Assembly: GCA_965276715.1 (NCBI GenBank)
Contig: OZ255622.1
Span: 806,001 to 870,000, forward strand
Reading direction: 5' to 3'
DNA length: 64,000 bases
Source: CAXTPV01 sp965276715
GTDB lineage: Bacteria; Pseudomonadota; Alphaproteobacteria; Acetobacterales; Acetobacteraceae
In this document: positions 1 through 10,959 of the stretch, piece by piece
Position numbering within the stretch: the first letter of the stretch is position 1
How the letters are laid out: each line of letters starts with the position of its first letter
Notes under the pieces: generated by a model
Databases searched by the model: none
Told to the model about the DNA's origin: nothing
Seen by the model: the letters and a program-made list of their open reading frames with translations, nothing else
Program-made: the position numbers and the translations under genes

Positions 1-2
1 GG

Positions 3-59
3 GAGACTTCGATGGCGATCAACAAGACACGGCGCAGGGGAGTGTTTCTCCGCCGATGA
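3..59 (+). CDS. C-terminal tail of an upstream gene (partial)
   Basis: An open frame runs in from the left edge and ends at TGA 57-59, overlapping the next start codon as ATGA. Only about 18 residues are visible, rich in Arg and Lys at the end (TRRRGVFLRR). The 4-base overlap suggests that this gene and the following glycosyltransferases are translationally coupled. A short independent ORF from ATG 12 is possible but less likely. Function cannot be told. Confidence 0.45.
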   Translation, partial: ETSMAINKTRRRGVFLRR

Positions 60-1777
60 AGCTGATCATCTATGGCGGCGAGGATTTGAGGCTGCCGGGT
101 TATCGGTTGGGGTCGGAAGGAGACGATTACGCCGCCATCATCGACGCCTTCTTCCCGGTCCTGAGCCGTCTGGGCGATACGACGAGAGTAGAACATCTCG
201 ATGAAGTCGAACGGGTTCGCGCGGCTTGCGAGCTTTCGGGCGACACGTGCGTCATCCTGAGCTTCGTTCAGCCTCACAAGACGACGCTTTTCATGCGCGT
301 GCCGCTGATCCCGGTATTCGCCTGGGGTTTCGAGAACATCCCTTGCGAGATATGGGACGGCCAGCCGAAGCATGACTGGCGCTCGATACTGCAACAGCAG
401 GGAAAGGCGATAACTCTTTCAAGACACTCGGCTGACGTCGTTCGCGCCACGATGGGCGACATGTTTCCGGTGGTCGGGATTGCGCCGCCGATCTTCGACC
501 GCATGAGAACATTGCGTGAACGTATTGGTGGGCTGCCGCCGTCAGCGCGACGAATCGACCTTCCGGCCGCCATGATCGATCGCTCGACGCTGACGGGTCC
601 ACCGGTCCCACCCGAGCGCGCTGCCCCAATCGAAACGGTGCTGGATGTCCCGATCGATAAGGATCACGATGACAACACCGGATCCGAGAATGTCGTTCTT
701 CCTGCCGCCAGTCTGCAACAACCTGTCCTTGTCGGGAGTACAACTTCAGTAACGATACGCCGGCGGCGTGGACGGATAATCAGCGTTTATCGAGAGCATA
801 TAAGACCGCTTGTCCCACCACCGATCGCGCGGGCAATCTCGTGGGCAGGCACAGCAGCCTGGGCCGTCACTCATCCATTCCGGAGCGAGACTGCTCAGGC
901 GCCAGCGAGCCAGCAAATCGACGTTTTGTCGCGGATGCCGGTGCCACTGCCGCTGGCGCGGGCCACTTTCATCGACGGGCTTGACCCACCCTCGCTTGGC
1001 CCGCTGAGTTGGGTCGACCGGCGTCCGATCGACTGGGCACGCCACCCCGTCGACCTTAACGGTGTCATCTATCTGGCAACAGGTGTCCTGGCGGGCGGAA
1101 CCAATCTGGAAGACATACTGACTGGTTTTGTCTGGGGTTTGCCCGAGGCGTCGGACGCGATCCTGGTGGTGAGAAGTGTTTCTCGCGAGCCATCTCGGCA
1201 TTGGGAAGACGTGAGGTCGATACTTCAGAGGCAGCCCGCGTTTTCGGGACGGGTGCTCCTCGTCGATGGTGTGTTGACGGCGGACGAGCTCTCGGCACTT
1301 GTCGAAAGCGCGAGCTATGTGGTCAACGGAGGGAGCGCGGAAGGGTGCGCGTACGACTTGCTTGAGAGCATGTCGGCCGGGCGGCCGGCGATCGCGCCAA
1401 GCCATGCGGCGATGACGGACATCATCAATTCGAGCAACGCCTTTGTATTTCAGTCGCATGCGGAGGCCGCGGTCTTTCCCCACGACGGGCGACGCGCGAG
1501 CCGGACATTGTGGCATTTGCCACGTTGGGACAGTTTGCGTGACGCTTTCCGGGAAAGCTATGCTGTCGCGAAAGACGATCCCGCTCGCTGGCTAGCCATG
1601 TCGCGCGCGGCAGTGACCGCGCAGGAGTGTTACTGCGGTGATGACGTCGTCGAGCACAGGCTTCGAAGTTTTCTCGGCGTGTCGAGCGAGCGACCTTCGC
1701 TGACCCGCTGGGGCAGGGATTTGAGTGCGATCCTCTCGCCCGCCGATGAAGTGCTGGCGGAGGAACCCTGGATATGA
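56..1777 (+). CDS. Glycosyltransferase-like protein with a large linker, possibly impaired
   Basis: This 573-residue protein is a paralogue of the next gene. Both share an N-terminal block with a PHKT motif and an FAWxFxxxPxExWDG stretch, and a C-terminal block with an acidic EX7E pair (EGCAYDLLE here) as in GT4-type retaining glycosyltransferases. It is about 140 residues longer than its partner. The extra part, roughly residues 165-300, is low-complexity and Pro/Ala/Arg-rich with no domain I recognise. Where the partner has DGRKRAWD, a basic donor-phosphate region, this copy reads LAGGTNLED without Arg or Lys, so activity is doubtful. It overlaps both neighbours by 4 bases and belongs to a surface-glycan cluster. 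Donor and acceptor are unknown. Confidence 0.7.
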   Translation: MKLIIYGGEDLRLPGYRLGSEGDDYAAIIDAFFPVLSRLGDTTRVEHLDEVERVRAACELSGDTCVILSFVQPHKTTLFMRVPLIPVFAWGFENIPCEIWDGQPKHDWRSILQQQGKAITLSRHSADVVRATMGDMFPVVGIAPPIFDRMRTLRERIGGLPPSARRIDLPAAMIDRSTLTGPPVPPERAAPIETVLDVPIDKDHDDNTGSENVVLPAASLQQPVLVGSTTSVTIRRRRGRIISVYREHIRPLVPPPIARAISWAGTAAWAVTHPFRSETAQAPASQQIDVLSRMPVPLPLARATFIDGLDPPSLGPLSWVDRRPIDWARHPVDLNGVIYLATGVLAGGTNLEDILTGFVWGLPEASDAILVVRSVSREPSRHWEDVRSILQRQPAFSGRVLLVDGVLTADELSALVESASYVVNGGSAEGCAYDLLESMSAGRPAIAPSHAAMTDIINSSNAFVFQSHAEAAVFPHDGRRASRTLWHLPRWDSLRDAFRESYAVAKDDPARWLAMSRAAVTAQECYCGDDVVEHRLRSFLGVSSERPSLTRWGRDLSAILSPADEVLAEEPWI

Positions 1778-3084
1778 TGTTTCTGACCCACAGCGAGACG
1801 AGCACGCAAACCATCGCCAGTAACCTCGGCCGTTCCGAATACAGCTACTATTTCGTGCAGCGGTCGTTCAGGCCCATTCTCGAAAGGCTCGGCCGGGTCA
1901 TCGAGATCGAGAACCCGGATCGGGATGTCGATGCACTGTGGGAAGCTGCCGGCAGCCATAGGGAGGACTGTGTGTTCTTCAGTTTCAACCCACCGCACAA
2001 GACACCGCTCGGTTTTGAATGCCCGTGCGTCCCGGTCTTCGCATGGGAGTTCGACACCGTACCGGACGAGGTCTGGGACGGGGACGCGCGTCATGACTGG
2101 ACGACCGTGCTGAGAACGCTGGGACGGGCCATCGTCCATTCGGACCACACGCGCGGCGTGATCTCGAAAGCTCTCGAACCAGGTTTTCCGATTGCAAGCA
2201 TCCCTGCTCCGGTCTGGGATCGTTATGCCTCACAACGAGCAAAGGAACATGAGAGACGCACCACGCTGATCCTCGACGGGCCAGTCATCGATAGCCGAGC
2301 GGTTTGCCTGGAAGGCTTCGAGCCTTGGCATCCGATCGGGCAGCGCGAAGCCGCGGCAGCTTCGATGATGACGCCGCAGGGTGACGCACAGGTCGTGACG
2401 CTCGACGGCGTCGTCTATACCTCCGTGTTCAATCCGTTCGATGGACGAAAGCGCGCCTGGGACATGATCACGTATTTCGTCTGGGCGCTGCGCGATCGCC
2501 CAGACGCCACATTGCTGCTCAAGACCTCGCACGCAAACATGCCTCGGGTGATGGCCTTCCTGCTTACGACGCTGCTGTCGTTGAGGCCGTTCCGATGCAG
2601 GATCCTCGTCGTGCACGGTTACGTTGCCCCGGAGGTCTACGACTCGATAGTGCGGGCCACGACTTTCATCGTCAATTGCTCCACCGGCGAGGGACAGTGT
2701 CTGCCCTTGATGGAGTTCATGTCGTGCGGCAAGCCGGCCATTGCTCCGGTTCATACGGCGATGGCGGACTATGTCGACGGCACGAACGCGTTCGTCCTGG
2801 ACAGTCATCCCGAGCCGACCATCTGGCCGCAGGACCCGCGCGAGATGTTCCGTGCAACGCGGGCGCGGATTGACTTCATGTCGCTTATTCGAGCCTATCA
2901 GGACAGTTTCGTCGTCGCACGGACGGACCCGGCTCGTTACGAGAGAATGGCAGCCAATGCGATTGACAGCCTGCGTAAGCATTGCTCGAACGACGTCACC
3001 CTGGACCGATTGGAAACGTTCCTCGATGCCGCGCTGCCTTGGCAGGAGTTGGCCAGAGATCGGGGTCGTGTCTCGGCGGGATAA
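1774..3084 (+). CDS. GT4-like glycosyltransferase
   Basis: This 436-residue protein probably transfers a sugar from a nucleotide-activated donor during polysaccharide or glycolipid synthesis. The C-terminal half carries a basic donor-phosphate segment (FDGRKRAWD, about residue 225), an EX7E pair (EGQCLPLME) followed by SCGKPAIAP, the usual GT4 order. The N-terminal half matches the preceding gene (PHKT, VPVFAWEFDTVPDEVWDG). The start ATG 1774 overlaps the previous stop as ATGA, so the paralogues are co-translated and may act as a pair. There is no signal peptide or membrane segment, so it should work at the cytoplasmic face. Codon use is less GC-biased than in genes beyond 7 kb. The specific sugar cannot be inferred. 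Confidence 0.75.
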   Translation: MMFLTHSETSTQTIASNLGRSEYSYYFVQRSFRPILERLGRVIEIENPDRDVDALWEAAGSHREDCVFFSFNPPHKTPLGFECPCVPVFAWEFDTVPDEVWDGDARHDWTTVLRTLGRAIVHSDHTRGVISKALEPGFPIASIPAPVWDRYASQRAKEHERRTTLILDGPVIDSRAVCLEGFEPWHPIGQREAAAASMMTPQGDAQVVTLDGVVYTSVFNPFDGRKRAWDMITYFVWALRDRPDATLLLKTSHANMPRVMAFLLTTLLSLRPFRCRILVVHGYVAPEVYDSIVRATTFIVNCSTGEGQCLPLMEFMSCGKPAIAPVHTAMADYVDGTNAFVLDSHPEPTIWPQDPREMFRATRARIDFMSLIRAYQDSFVVARTDPARYERMAANAIDSLRKHCSNDVTLDRLETFLDAALPWQELARDRGRVSAG

Positions 3085-3174
3085 GGCAAGCCATCCATGA
3101 GGCCGCGGGTCGAGCCTGATCATTGTAGTCCGTCTCGGGACCGGCCCGAATGGCTCTCGTTGGGTCACCCCGGT

Positions 3175-4353
3175 ATGATATCCTCGGACACAACTCGTAA
3201 TACGGATGTTGAAGTTCTGCGAGCATTCGCAGTCGTCTTTGTCCTTGTCGAGCACATGAATTTCAATCTCTTCCCGCTCTGCGAGCCACTCGTTTATCGC
3301 TTTCGTCCGGTGTTGCAATTCTGGTCTGGGGTCGACTTATTTTTTGTTGTCTCCGGCTTCGTCATTGCTCGCACACTGCTTCCCGACCTCAGAGCGTGTT
3401 CGAACCTGATGGAGACCCGACTTGTCATCGTGGCGTTCTGGATGCGTCGCGCGGCGCGCCTGCTGCCGAGTGCGTGGCTCTGGCTTGGACTGATCCTTGC
3501 CGGTGCCGCTTTCTACAATCGGTCGGATGCATGGGGAAGCGTCCGGGCAAATCTCGATAGCACCGTTGCGTCCGTGCTGAACCTGCAGAACTTCCATTTC
3601 ATGAGATGCTTTCCTGGCCGGATAGGAGCGAGCTTTCCTTATTGGACGCTGTCGCTGGAGGAGCAGTTCTATCTCCTGCTGCCGCTCCTGGCATTGCTGA
3701 CGAAGCGCATGTTGCCGCTCATTCTCGCCCTACTGGTCGTCGTCCAGTTTCCAGCGACGAGACTTGCGAGCCCCACGCCGTTGTCGTTGTTCCTGAACCT
3801 GTCCAGGAGTGATGGTTTCGCGCTCGGCGTCCTGCTGGCTCTGTGGTCCGGGCACAGTTCGTGGACCCGCTGCGCGCCAACCATATTGCTCCGGCTTGGC
3901 GCGGCACGATGCCTGGTGACGGTCGGAATGGTGGGTCTCGTCGCCTTGGCAGCCGGGTACGGTCAAAGAGTTTCCTCCAGCGCGCTTGGGTGGGTGGCTC
4001 TCGCGGCCGCGTTGAACGTCTTCGTCGCATCCTACAACATGGATCTTCTTTGGCCGCCAGGCTGGGGAAAACGCTTGCTGCTTTGGGCCGGCAGCCGCTC
4101 TTACGGCATGTACATCGTGCATATCCCATGCTTCGCCTTCGTCCGCGAAACATGGTTTCGTGCTTCCGGCGGCCATTCCATCGTAGACGCGCATGGCGGG
4201 CACATCACCGCCCTGCTGGCTCTGAGCCTGGTAGGATTTGTCGCCGAACTGAATTACCGATACGTCGAGTCGCCGCTCCGCGGTGCCGGCCGTCGATGGG
4301 CTGCTCGAATCAGCAGCGGATCTCACTTTCGATCGGGCGTTGCCGCGATCTGA
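3175..4353 (+). CDS. Acyltransferase family 3 membrane protein (OafA/YrhL-like)
   Basis: This is a polytopic inner-membrane protein with about ten hydrophobic segments. Its N-terminus (TDVEVLRAFAVVFVLVEHM) carries the Arg and His expected in the first helix of the acyltransferase-3 family, followed by FFVVSGFVIA. A family-like SLEEQFYLLLPLLALL stretch lies near residue 160. Such proteins O-acylate surface polysaccharides or lipids with acyl groups delivered across the membrane. I chose ATG 3175 because it places the family N-terminus correctly. An upstream in-frame ATG at 3097 would add 26 hydrophilic residues. It follows the two glycosyltransferases and probably modifies the same glycan. Confidence 0.85.
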   Translation: MISSDTTRNTDVEVLRAFAVVFVLVEHMNFNLFPLCEPLVYRFRPVLQFWSGVDLFFVVSGFVIARTLLPDLRACSNLMETRLVIVAFWMRRAARLLPSAWLWLGLILAGAAFYNRSDAWGSVRANLDSTVASVLNLQNFHFMRCFPGRIGASFPYWTLSLEEQFYLLLPLLALLTKRMLPLILALLVVVQFPATRLASPTPLSLFLNLSRSDGFALGVLLALWSGHSSWTRCAPTILLRLGAARCLVTVGMVGLVALAAGYGQRVSSSALGWVALAAALNVFVASYNMDLLWPPGWGKRLLLWAGSRSYGMYIVHIPCFAFVRETWFRASGGHSIVDAHGGHITALLALSLVGFVAELNYRYVESPLRGAGRRWAARISSGSHFRSGVAAI

Positions 4354-4371
4354 CGGCAGACGGGAGACACC

Positions 4372-5178
4372 ATGCCGAGCGATGAGAACGCGGCCGCGAA
4401 CGCTTCCGGAAACTATCGGTCACAGGGCGGCGACCTTGGGATGCTTGGTCTTCGCGACGCGGAGATTGCAGGATGGTTCCTCAACGACGCGGCGGAGATG
4501 TTCCGTGGATTTCCGATTACGCGCGATGACGTGGTCATCGACGTGGGATGTGGTGACGGCAGTCCGGCCGCGTTTTGCGCGAGGCGAGGCGCTGAACTGA
4601 TCCTTACTGACATCGACGAGGCGCAGGTTGGCCGTGCCGAGCAACGATGTCGTGAGGCGGGTGCGCTTCGGATCACGACGCATGTGGGTAATTCGATCAA
4701 TCTGCCGATCGAAAATGCCGTTGGCAGCCGAATCATCTGCTCCGAGGTCCTTGAGCATGTCGAGAATCCCGTGGGAGTTCTGTCGGAGCTGGTCCGGGTC
4801 GGAAAACCGGGCGCTCTTTACCTTCTGACGGTGCCTGATCCGGTCGGTGAAGAAATGCAAAGGCATCTGGCTCCTCCGACTTACTTTCTGCCTCCCAACC
4901 ATCTCAGGGTGTTTTCGCGGGAAGCCTTCGGGGAACTGGTCGAGGCGGCCGGCCTGCGGATCGAACAACGACATTTCTATGGGTTTTTCTGGTCGATGTG
5001 GTGGCTCTTGTTCTGGGCGGCGGACGTCCCGCTGGAACGACCTGAACATCCAGTGCTCGATGCCTGGGCGGCGACGTGGAGCGCTCTCCTCGACACAAAC
5101 GACGGTCCGAAGGTCAAGCGAGTCTTCGACCGGCTGATGCCGAAAAGTCAGCTTGTCCTTGCTCGCAAGCCGCTTTGA
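4372..5178 (+). CDS. Class I SAM-dependent methyltransferase
   Basis: The 268-residue protein has a clear SAM-binding motif I (VVIDVGCGDGS, about residues 54-64), an acidic residue at the end of the next strand (LILTDID) that should hold the ribose hydroxyls, and a CSEVLEHVENP segment typical of the UbiE/Methyltransf_11 group. A family-like loop with Pro and Asn (YFLPPNHLRVFS) follows. It is soluble with no signal sequence. The position 18 bases after the acyltransferase, in a glycan cluster, suggests methylation of a sugar or lipid intermediate. The substrate is unknown. Confidence 0.85.
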   Translation: MPSDENAAANASGNYRSQGGDLGMLGLRDAEIAGWFLNDAAEMFRGFPITRDDVVIDVGCGDGSPAAFCARRGAELILTDIDEAQVGRAEQRCREAGALRITTHVGNSINLPIENAVGSRIICSEVLEHVENPVGVLSELVRVGKPGALYLLTVPDPVGEEMQRHLAPPTYFLPPNHLRVFSREAFGELVEAAGLRIEQRHFYGFFWSMWWLLFWAADVPLERPEHPVLDAWAATWSALLDTNDGPKVKRVFDRLMPKSQLVLARKPL

Positions 5179-5187
5179 TCGCGAAGT

Positions 5188-6102
5188 TCAAACATCGGCG
5201 GTTGGTGCCGGCAAGACGTCGGGAACTTCACTTTCCAGTCTCGGCTTGAGGCCGATACGATCCTTGGGCTCTCGGTTCAAGCTCTTGAGACCTTTCAGCC
5301 CGTTGAGCTTGGCGCGGAGACGCTGCCACCGTTCCCAGAGCGTCAGGGGCGGCAAGGGAGCATCGGGCGTTCGCGCGCGAAAATAGGCGCGCACAAGTCC
5401 GTCGAAGAGGTCCGTATCGACGGGCCGGTAGTCGATGATCCCGGGCGCTTGGTCCTCCGGGACGTAGACCTTGTAGAAGAACGATCCGTAGCCGAATCTT
5501 TCTGCGTCATAATGCCGAAGTTTTACGATGCGCTGAGATCTGCTTCTGACGACCCACTCAAAATGCGCGATGTAGGCCTCGCCGCCAAACCGGCACCATC
5601 GATCGATCAGGTAACCCTCCGTGTGCATGATGTCGATGTATGTCACACGGTCGGGGCGGAACAGCCTCCAATTGTGATCGGTCCCGCTGTTATTGGTGCG
5701 GTCATTCCAGTGATCCGAGCGTCCAAACGATGGCCGGTCGCCAGGCTGATACCAGACCCACCGGCGTTGGATCGCCACTGACTGGGCCTCTTCGGGCGGC
5801 GGCGGTCCGACGAGACGCCTGATCAGACCCTCGGAAGGGAATTCGTCGTCGTGCATCCAGAGGACCCAAGGCGTCGAGACGATCTCGGCCGCGACCTTGA
5901 CGATGGCCTCGGTGAACGGAAAGGCCGCCACTTTGTGAACAGTGAGACCCGACCGTTCGAGGATCGCTCCGGTAGCGTCATTCGACCGCTCGTCGAACAG
6001 GACGATCGGGCGAATGCCGTTGGAGCGATACAGATCAATCAACGTCTCGATCCAACCCGCACTGTTCCGCGTCGGAATGACGACTGAAAACCAAGACTGC
6101 AT
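5188..6102 (-). CDS. GT2-like glycosyltransferase
   Basis: The 304-residue protein opens with a GT-A nucleotide-binding strand (FSVVIPTRNSAGWIETLI) and has an acidic metal-binding-like motif MHDDEF near residue 85, as in family 2 inverting glycosyltransferases. The C-terminal half is rich in aromatic residues and fits no subfamily I know. It faces the methyltransferase at 4372-5178, with 9 bases between the two stops, and is divergent from the methyltransferase at 6172, with a 69-base gap that must contain both promoters. Context supports a role in the same surface glycan. Donor and acceptor are unknown. Confidence 0.75.
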   Translation of the reverse strand: MQSWFSVVIPTRNSAGWIETLIDLYRSNGIRPIVLFDERSNDATGAILERSGLTVHKVAAFPFTEAIVKVAAEIVSTPWVLWMHDDEFPSEGLIRRLVGPPPPEEAQSVAIQRRWVWYQPGDRPSFGRSDHWNDRTNNSGTDHNWRLFRPDRVTYIDIMHTEGYLIDRWCRFGGEAYIAHFEWVVRSRSQRIVKLRHYDAERFGYGSFFYKVYVPEDQAPGIIDYRPVDTDLFDGLVRAYFRARTPDAPLPPLTLWERWQRLRAKLNGLKGLKSLNREPKDRIGLKPRLESEVPDVLPAPTADV

Positions 6103-6171
6103 GAGTTTTCCTAGTTTCGTCTCGGAGTTGCGCTTGAAGATGCCGAGTTTGTCGGTAAACGTCTCAACTCC

Positions 6172-6987
6172 TTGACATCGGTTCTCCCGCGTTGGTCATC
6201 TGATACCGTGCCTACAAAGCTCCACGATCCACCTGGGCAGACCCCGAGGGCGTTCCGACTAGGCCGCTCGTTCGTGGAAGGGCTTCCGAGGGTGACGCCG
6301 TTGAGCGGCATGCATTATCACGAGTTTCTTCACCATCTCCATCGCAACTGGTCGATCCGACGATACCTCGAAATTGGGACCTACACGGGCATGTCGCTAG
6401 GTCGTGCCGTCGGAGAGGCGGTGGCGATCGATCCCAAGTTCAAGCTGGACAAGACCTGCTGGTCCGCCAAGCGTGGAATCAATCTGTTCGAGATGACGAG
6501 TGATTCGTTTTTTGCCTGCTATGACCCAACTGCGGTGCTGGGTGGTCCGATCGAGTTCGGGTTCATTGACGGCCTGCATCAAGCCGAGTTCGTTCTTCGG
6601 GATTTCATCAACATCGAGCGTCATTGCGTGAAGGACTCTGTGATCGCGGTGCATGACGTCCTGCCGAAGAACTTCGAGATGACAGAGCGTGAGCATCGCC
6701 CTGGCCATCGACGCGACCGACAACTCGGCCTGGATTGGACCGGTGACGTATGGCGGATCGTCTCCCTGCTCGGTCAAGTACGTCCCGACATCGAGGTCCG
6801 GATCCTGGATTGTCCACCGACCGGGCTCATGCTCGTCGGCAACCTCGATCCGACGTCGGATGTCTTGCCTCGCAGCCTCGATCGACTGGCTGACTCGTTG
6901 TCGGACCCAGCCTTGGAGCCGGACTTCTGGTCGTTCATTGAACAGGTCAAGGTGCTCGATAGTCAGAAGCTCTTCTCCGTCCCTTGA
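6172..6987 (+). CDS. SAM methyltransferase, Methyltransf_24-like
   Basis: The protein has a glycine-rich SAM motif (RRYLEIGTYTGMSLGRAVGE, around residue 63), followed by VAIDPKFK with the acidic ribose-binding residue. It also has FGFIDGLHQAEFVLRDF and VIAVHDVLP, the signature order of Methyltransf_24 proteins common in polysaccharide loci. The start is uncertain. TTG 6172 is the longest option but has no clear ribosome-binding site, GTG 6208 is an alternative, and ATG 6310 would begin just before the conserved core. It is the last gene of the lower-GC block. Confidence 0.75.
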   Translation: MTSVLPRWSSDTVPTKLHDPPGQTPRAFRLGRSFVEGLPRVTPLSGMHYHEFLHHLHRNWSIRRYLEIGTYTGMSLGRAVGEAVAIDPKFKLDKTCWSAKRGINLFEMTSDSFFACYDPTAVLGGPIEFGFIDGLHQAEFVLRDFINIERHCVKDSVIAVHDVLPKNFEMTEREHRPGHRRDRQLGLDWTGDVWRIVSLLGQVRPDIEVRILDCPPTGLMLVGNLDPTSDVLPRSLDRLADSLSDPALEPDFWSFIEQVKVLDSQKLFSVP

Positions 6988-7140
6988 GCAGGATTTGGCC
7001 ACGGTCGGCGGCATTGCGTCGAGAGCGCCTTCGATCGACCTCGGAGTCCCGTTGTGTGTCATTGATCGCAGATGGGCACATCCCCCACCATGTCTGCTGC
7101 ATACGTTGGGTGGCCGGATCTTGGGGATCTGGGAGGTCGA

Positions 7141-7833
7141 ATGAGCTCACATGAGGGCCACGCATGCTCGGCACTCGACCGCCTGCTGGCGGGCGCGCAG
7201 CGGTTCCGGACGGACGTCTTTCCGCGCGACCGGGCGCTCTACGAGGAGCTGGCGCGGGGCCAGGCGCCGCATACACTGTTCATCGCGTGCGCCGACAGCC
7301 GGGTGTCGCCAGACCTCATTACCCAGGCCCGGCCGGGCGAGTTGTTCGTGCTGCGCAACATCGGCAACATCGTGCCCAGCTACGGGGAGATGCTGGGCGG
7401 CGTGTCGGCGGTGGTCGAATACGCGGTCTCGGCTCTCGGCGTCACCGACATCGTGGTGTGCGGCCATACCGATTGCGGCGCGATGAAGGCGCTGGCCGAT
7501 CCCGACGCGGCGCGGCTCGACGAGATGCCGACGGTGCGGTCGTGGCTGCAGAACGCGGCGGCAGCGCTGCCGGTCGCCCGCACGCTCGCCGCGCGCGCAC
7601 CGGACGGAGATGGCGTGGATCCGATGCGGCTGCTGATCGAGCAGAACGTGCTGCTGCAACTCGCGCATCTGCGCACGCATCCTTCGGTCGCGGCCCGCAT
7701 CGCGGAGGGGCGTCTGTTCCTGCACGGCTGGACCTACGACATCGTGAACGGCGAGATCAGGGTGACCGACGAGGCAAGCCGGACCACGATCACGATCGAG
7801 CAGGCGCAGCGTCGGCTGGCCGGTCACGAGTGA
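7141..7833 (+). CDS. Beta-class carbonic anhydrase
   Basis: The enzyme interconverts CO2 and bicarbonate in the cytoplasm. All catalytic residues are present: the zinc ligands Cys50 (in IACADSR), His109 and Cys112 (in GHTDCGAM), and the Asp52-Arg54 dyad. The 230-residue length fits bacterial beta carbonic anhydrases. I chose ATG 7141 because a GGGAGG ribosome-binding site lies just upstream at about 7130-7135. An in-frame ATG at 7072 lacks one. Its last codons overlap the next gene as GTGA, which points to translational coupling. The paralogue specificity (housekeeping or CO2-responsive) cannot be told. Confidence 0.93.
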   Translation: MSSHEGHACSALDRLLAGAQRFRTDVFPRDRALYEELARGQAPHTLFIACADSRVSPDLITQARPGELFVLRNIGNIVPSYGEMLGGVSAVVEYAVSALGVTDIVVCGHTDCGAMKALADPDAARLDEMPTVRSWLQNAAAALPVARTLAARAPDGDGVDPMRLLIEQNVLLQLAHLRTHPSVAARIAEGRLFLHGWTYDIVNGEIRVTDEASRTTITIEQAQRRLAGHE

Positions 7834-8708
7834 AGGCGGCCTGGCTCGCCTGGCTGCTGGCGGCGGGACCCGCCTCGGCCGCCGAGATCAAGGTCGCGAC
7901 GTGGAACCTCGACTGGCTGACGTTGCGGCAGGCCGGGGATCCCGCGCTGCCGGCCGACGTGCAGGGCCGCGCGCCCGGTGATTTCGACGTGCTGGCGGGA
8001 TATGCGGCGAGGTTGAACGCCGACGTGGTCGCCATCGAGGAGGTCGATGGCGCGGCGCCGGCCGAGAGGCTGTTCCCGGCCGCGCGCTACCAGGTGCTGA
8101 TGACGGGGGACGATGTCGTTCAGCGGGTGGGATTGGCGGTCCGGGACGGGATCACGGTGGAACGCCATCCGGACGTGACCGCGCTCGACGTCGAGCCGGC
8201 GGCGCGGCACCGGCTGCGCAGCGGGCTCGACGTGACGCTGGTCATGGGCGGCGTCGGGTTGCGGGTGCTGGCGGTGCATCTCAAGAGCGGGTGCTGGAGC
8301 GCGCGCGAGGAACGCGAAGGGCGGCTCGCGTGCCAGGACCTGGACCGGCAGGTGCCGGTGCTGTCGGCATGGATCGCGGCGCGCCGGGCCGAGGGGGTGC
8401 CGTTCGTCGTGCTGGGCGACTTCAATCGCCGGCTGGTCGAGGGCGACCGGGTGCTGGCGGCCCTCGATGCGGCGGCACCGATGACGAGTGCGACCCGGGG
8501 CCTGTCGAGCCCGTGCTGGGACGGCGAGAATTTCATCGACCAGATCCTCGCCGGCGGCGCCGCCTCACGCTGGATGGAGCCGGGCAGCCTGCGGGTGCTG
8601 ACCTATCGCGGCGCCGACCCGTCGCGGAAGGATCACCTGTCGGACCATTGCCCGGTGTCGGTTCGTTTCGCGTGGCCGGCCGGAACCGGAGCGGTCGGCG
8701 ACCGCTAG
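7830..8708 (+). CDS. Secreted endonuclease/exonuclease/phosphatase (EEP) family hydrolase
   Basis: The 292-residue protein starts at GTG 7830 inside the carbonic anhydrase stop. It begins with a short signal peptide (KAAWLAWLLAAGPASA, cleavage after ASA), so it should be periplasmic or secreted. The EEP fold is shown by ATWNLDWL, DVVAIEEVDG with the metal-binding Glu, VVLGDFNRR with the catalytic Asp/Asn, and a terminal SDHCPV with the Asp-His pair. The substrate could be nucleic acid, a phospholipid or an inositol phosphate. Two Cys pairs may form disulfides, in keeping with export. Next to glgX there is no obvious pathway link. Confidence 0.85.
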   Translation: MKAAWLAWLLAAGPASAAEIKVATWNLDWLTLRQAGDPALPADVQGRAPGDFDVLAGYAARLNADVVAIEEVDGAAPAERLFPAARYQVLMTGDDVVQRVGLAVRDGITVERHPDVTALDVEPAARHRLRSGLDVTLVMGGVGLRVLAVHLKSGCWSAREEREGRLACQDLDRQVPVLSAWIAARRAEGVPFVVLGDFNRRLVEGDRVLAALDAAAPMTSATRGLSSPCWDGENFIDQILAGGAASRWMEPGSLRVLTYRGADPSRKDHLSDHCPVSVRFAWPAGTGAVGDR

Positions 8709-8742
8709 ATGATTTCCCCGACGAATGCGCAAGGAGACGACC

Positions 8743-10912
<2,170 letters not shown>

Positions 10913-10914
<2 letters not shown>

Positions 10915-10957
10915 AGCCGGGGGGTCCGGGGGGACCGGCTCCGGTCCCCCCGGCTTC
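10913..10957 (+). terminator. GC-rich hairpin after glgX (repeat family 1, copy 1)
   Basis: The sequence forms nested perfect inverted repeats: 10926-10938 pairs with 10941-10953, and an outer 12-base arm at 10913-10924 matches 10946-10957. It lies between two convergent stop codons, so it can stop transcription from both sides. No T-run follows on the plus strand. Near-identical copies lie at about 44296-44327 and 48272-48304. Confidence 0.65.
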
Positions 10958-10959
10958 TC

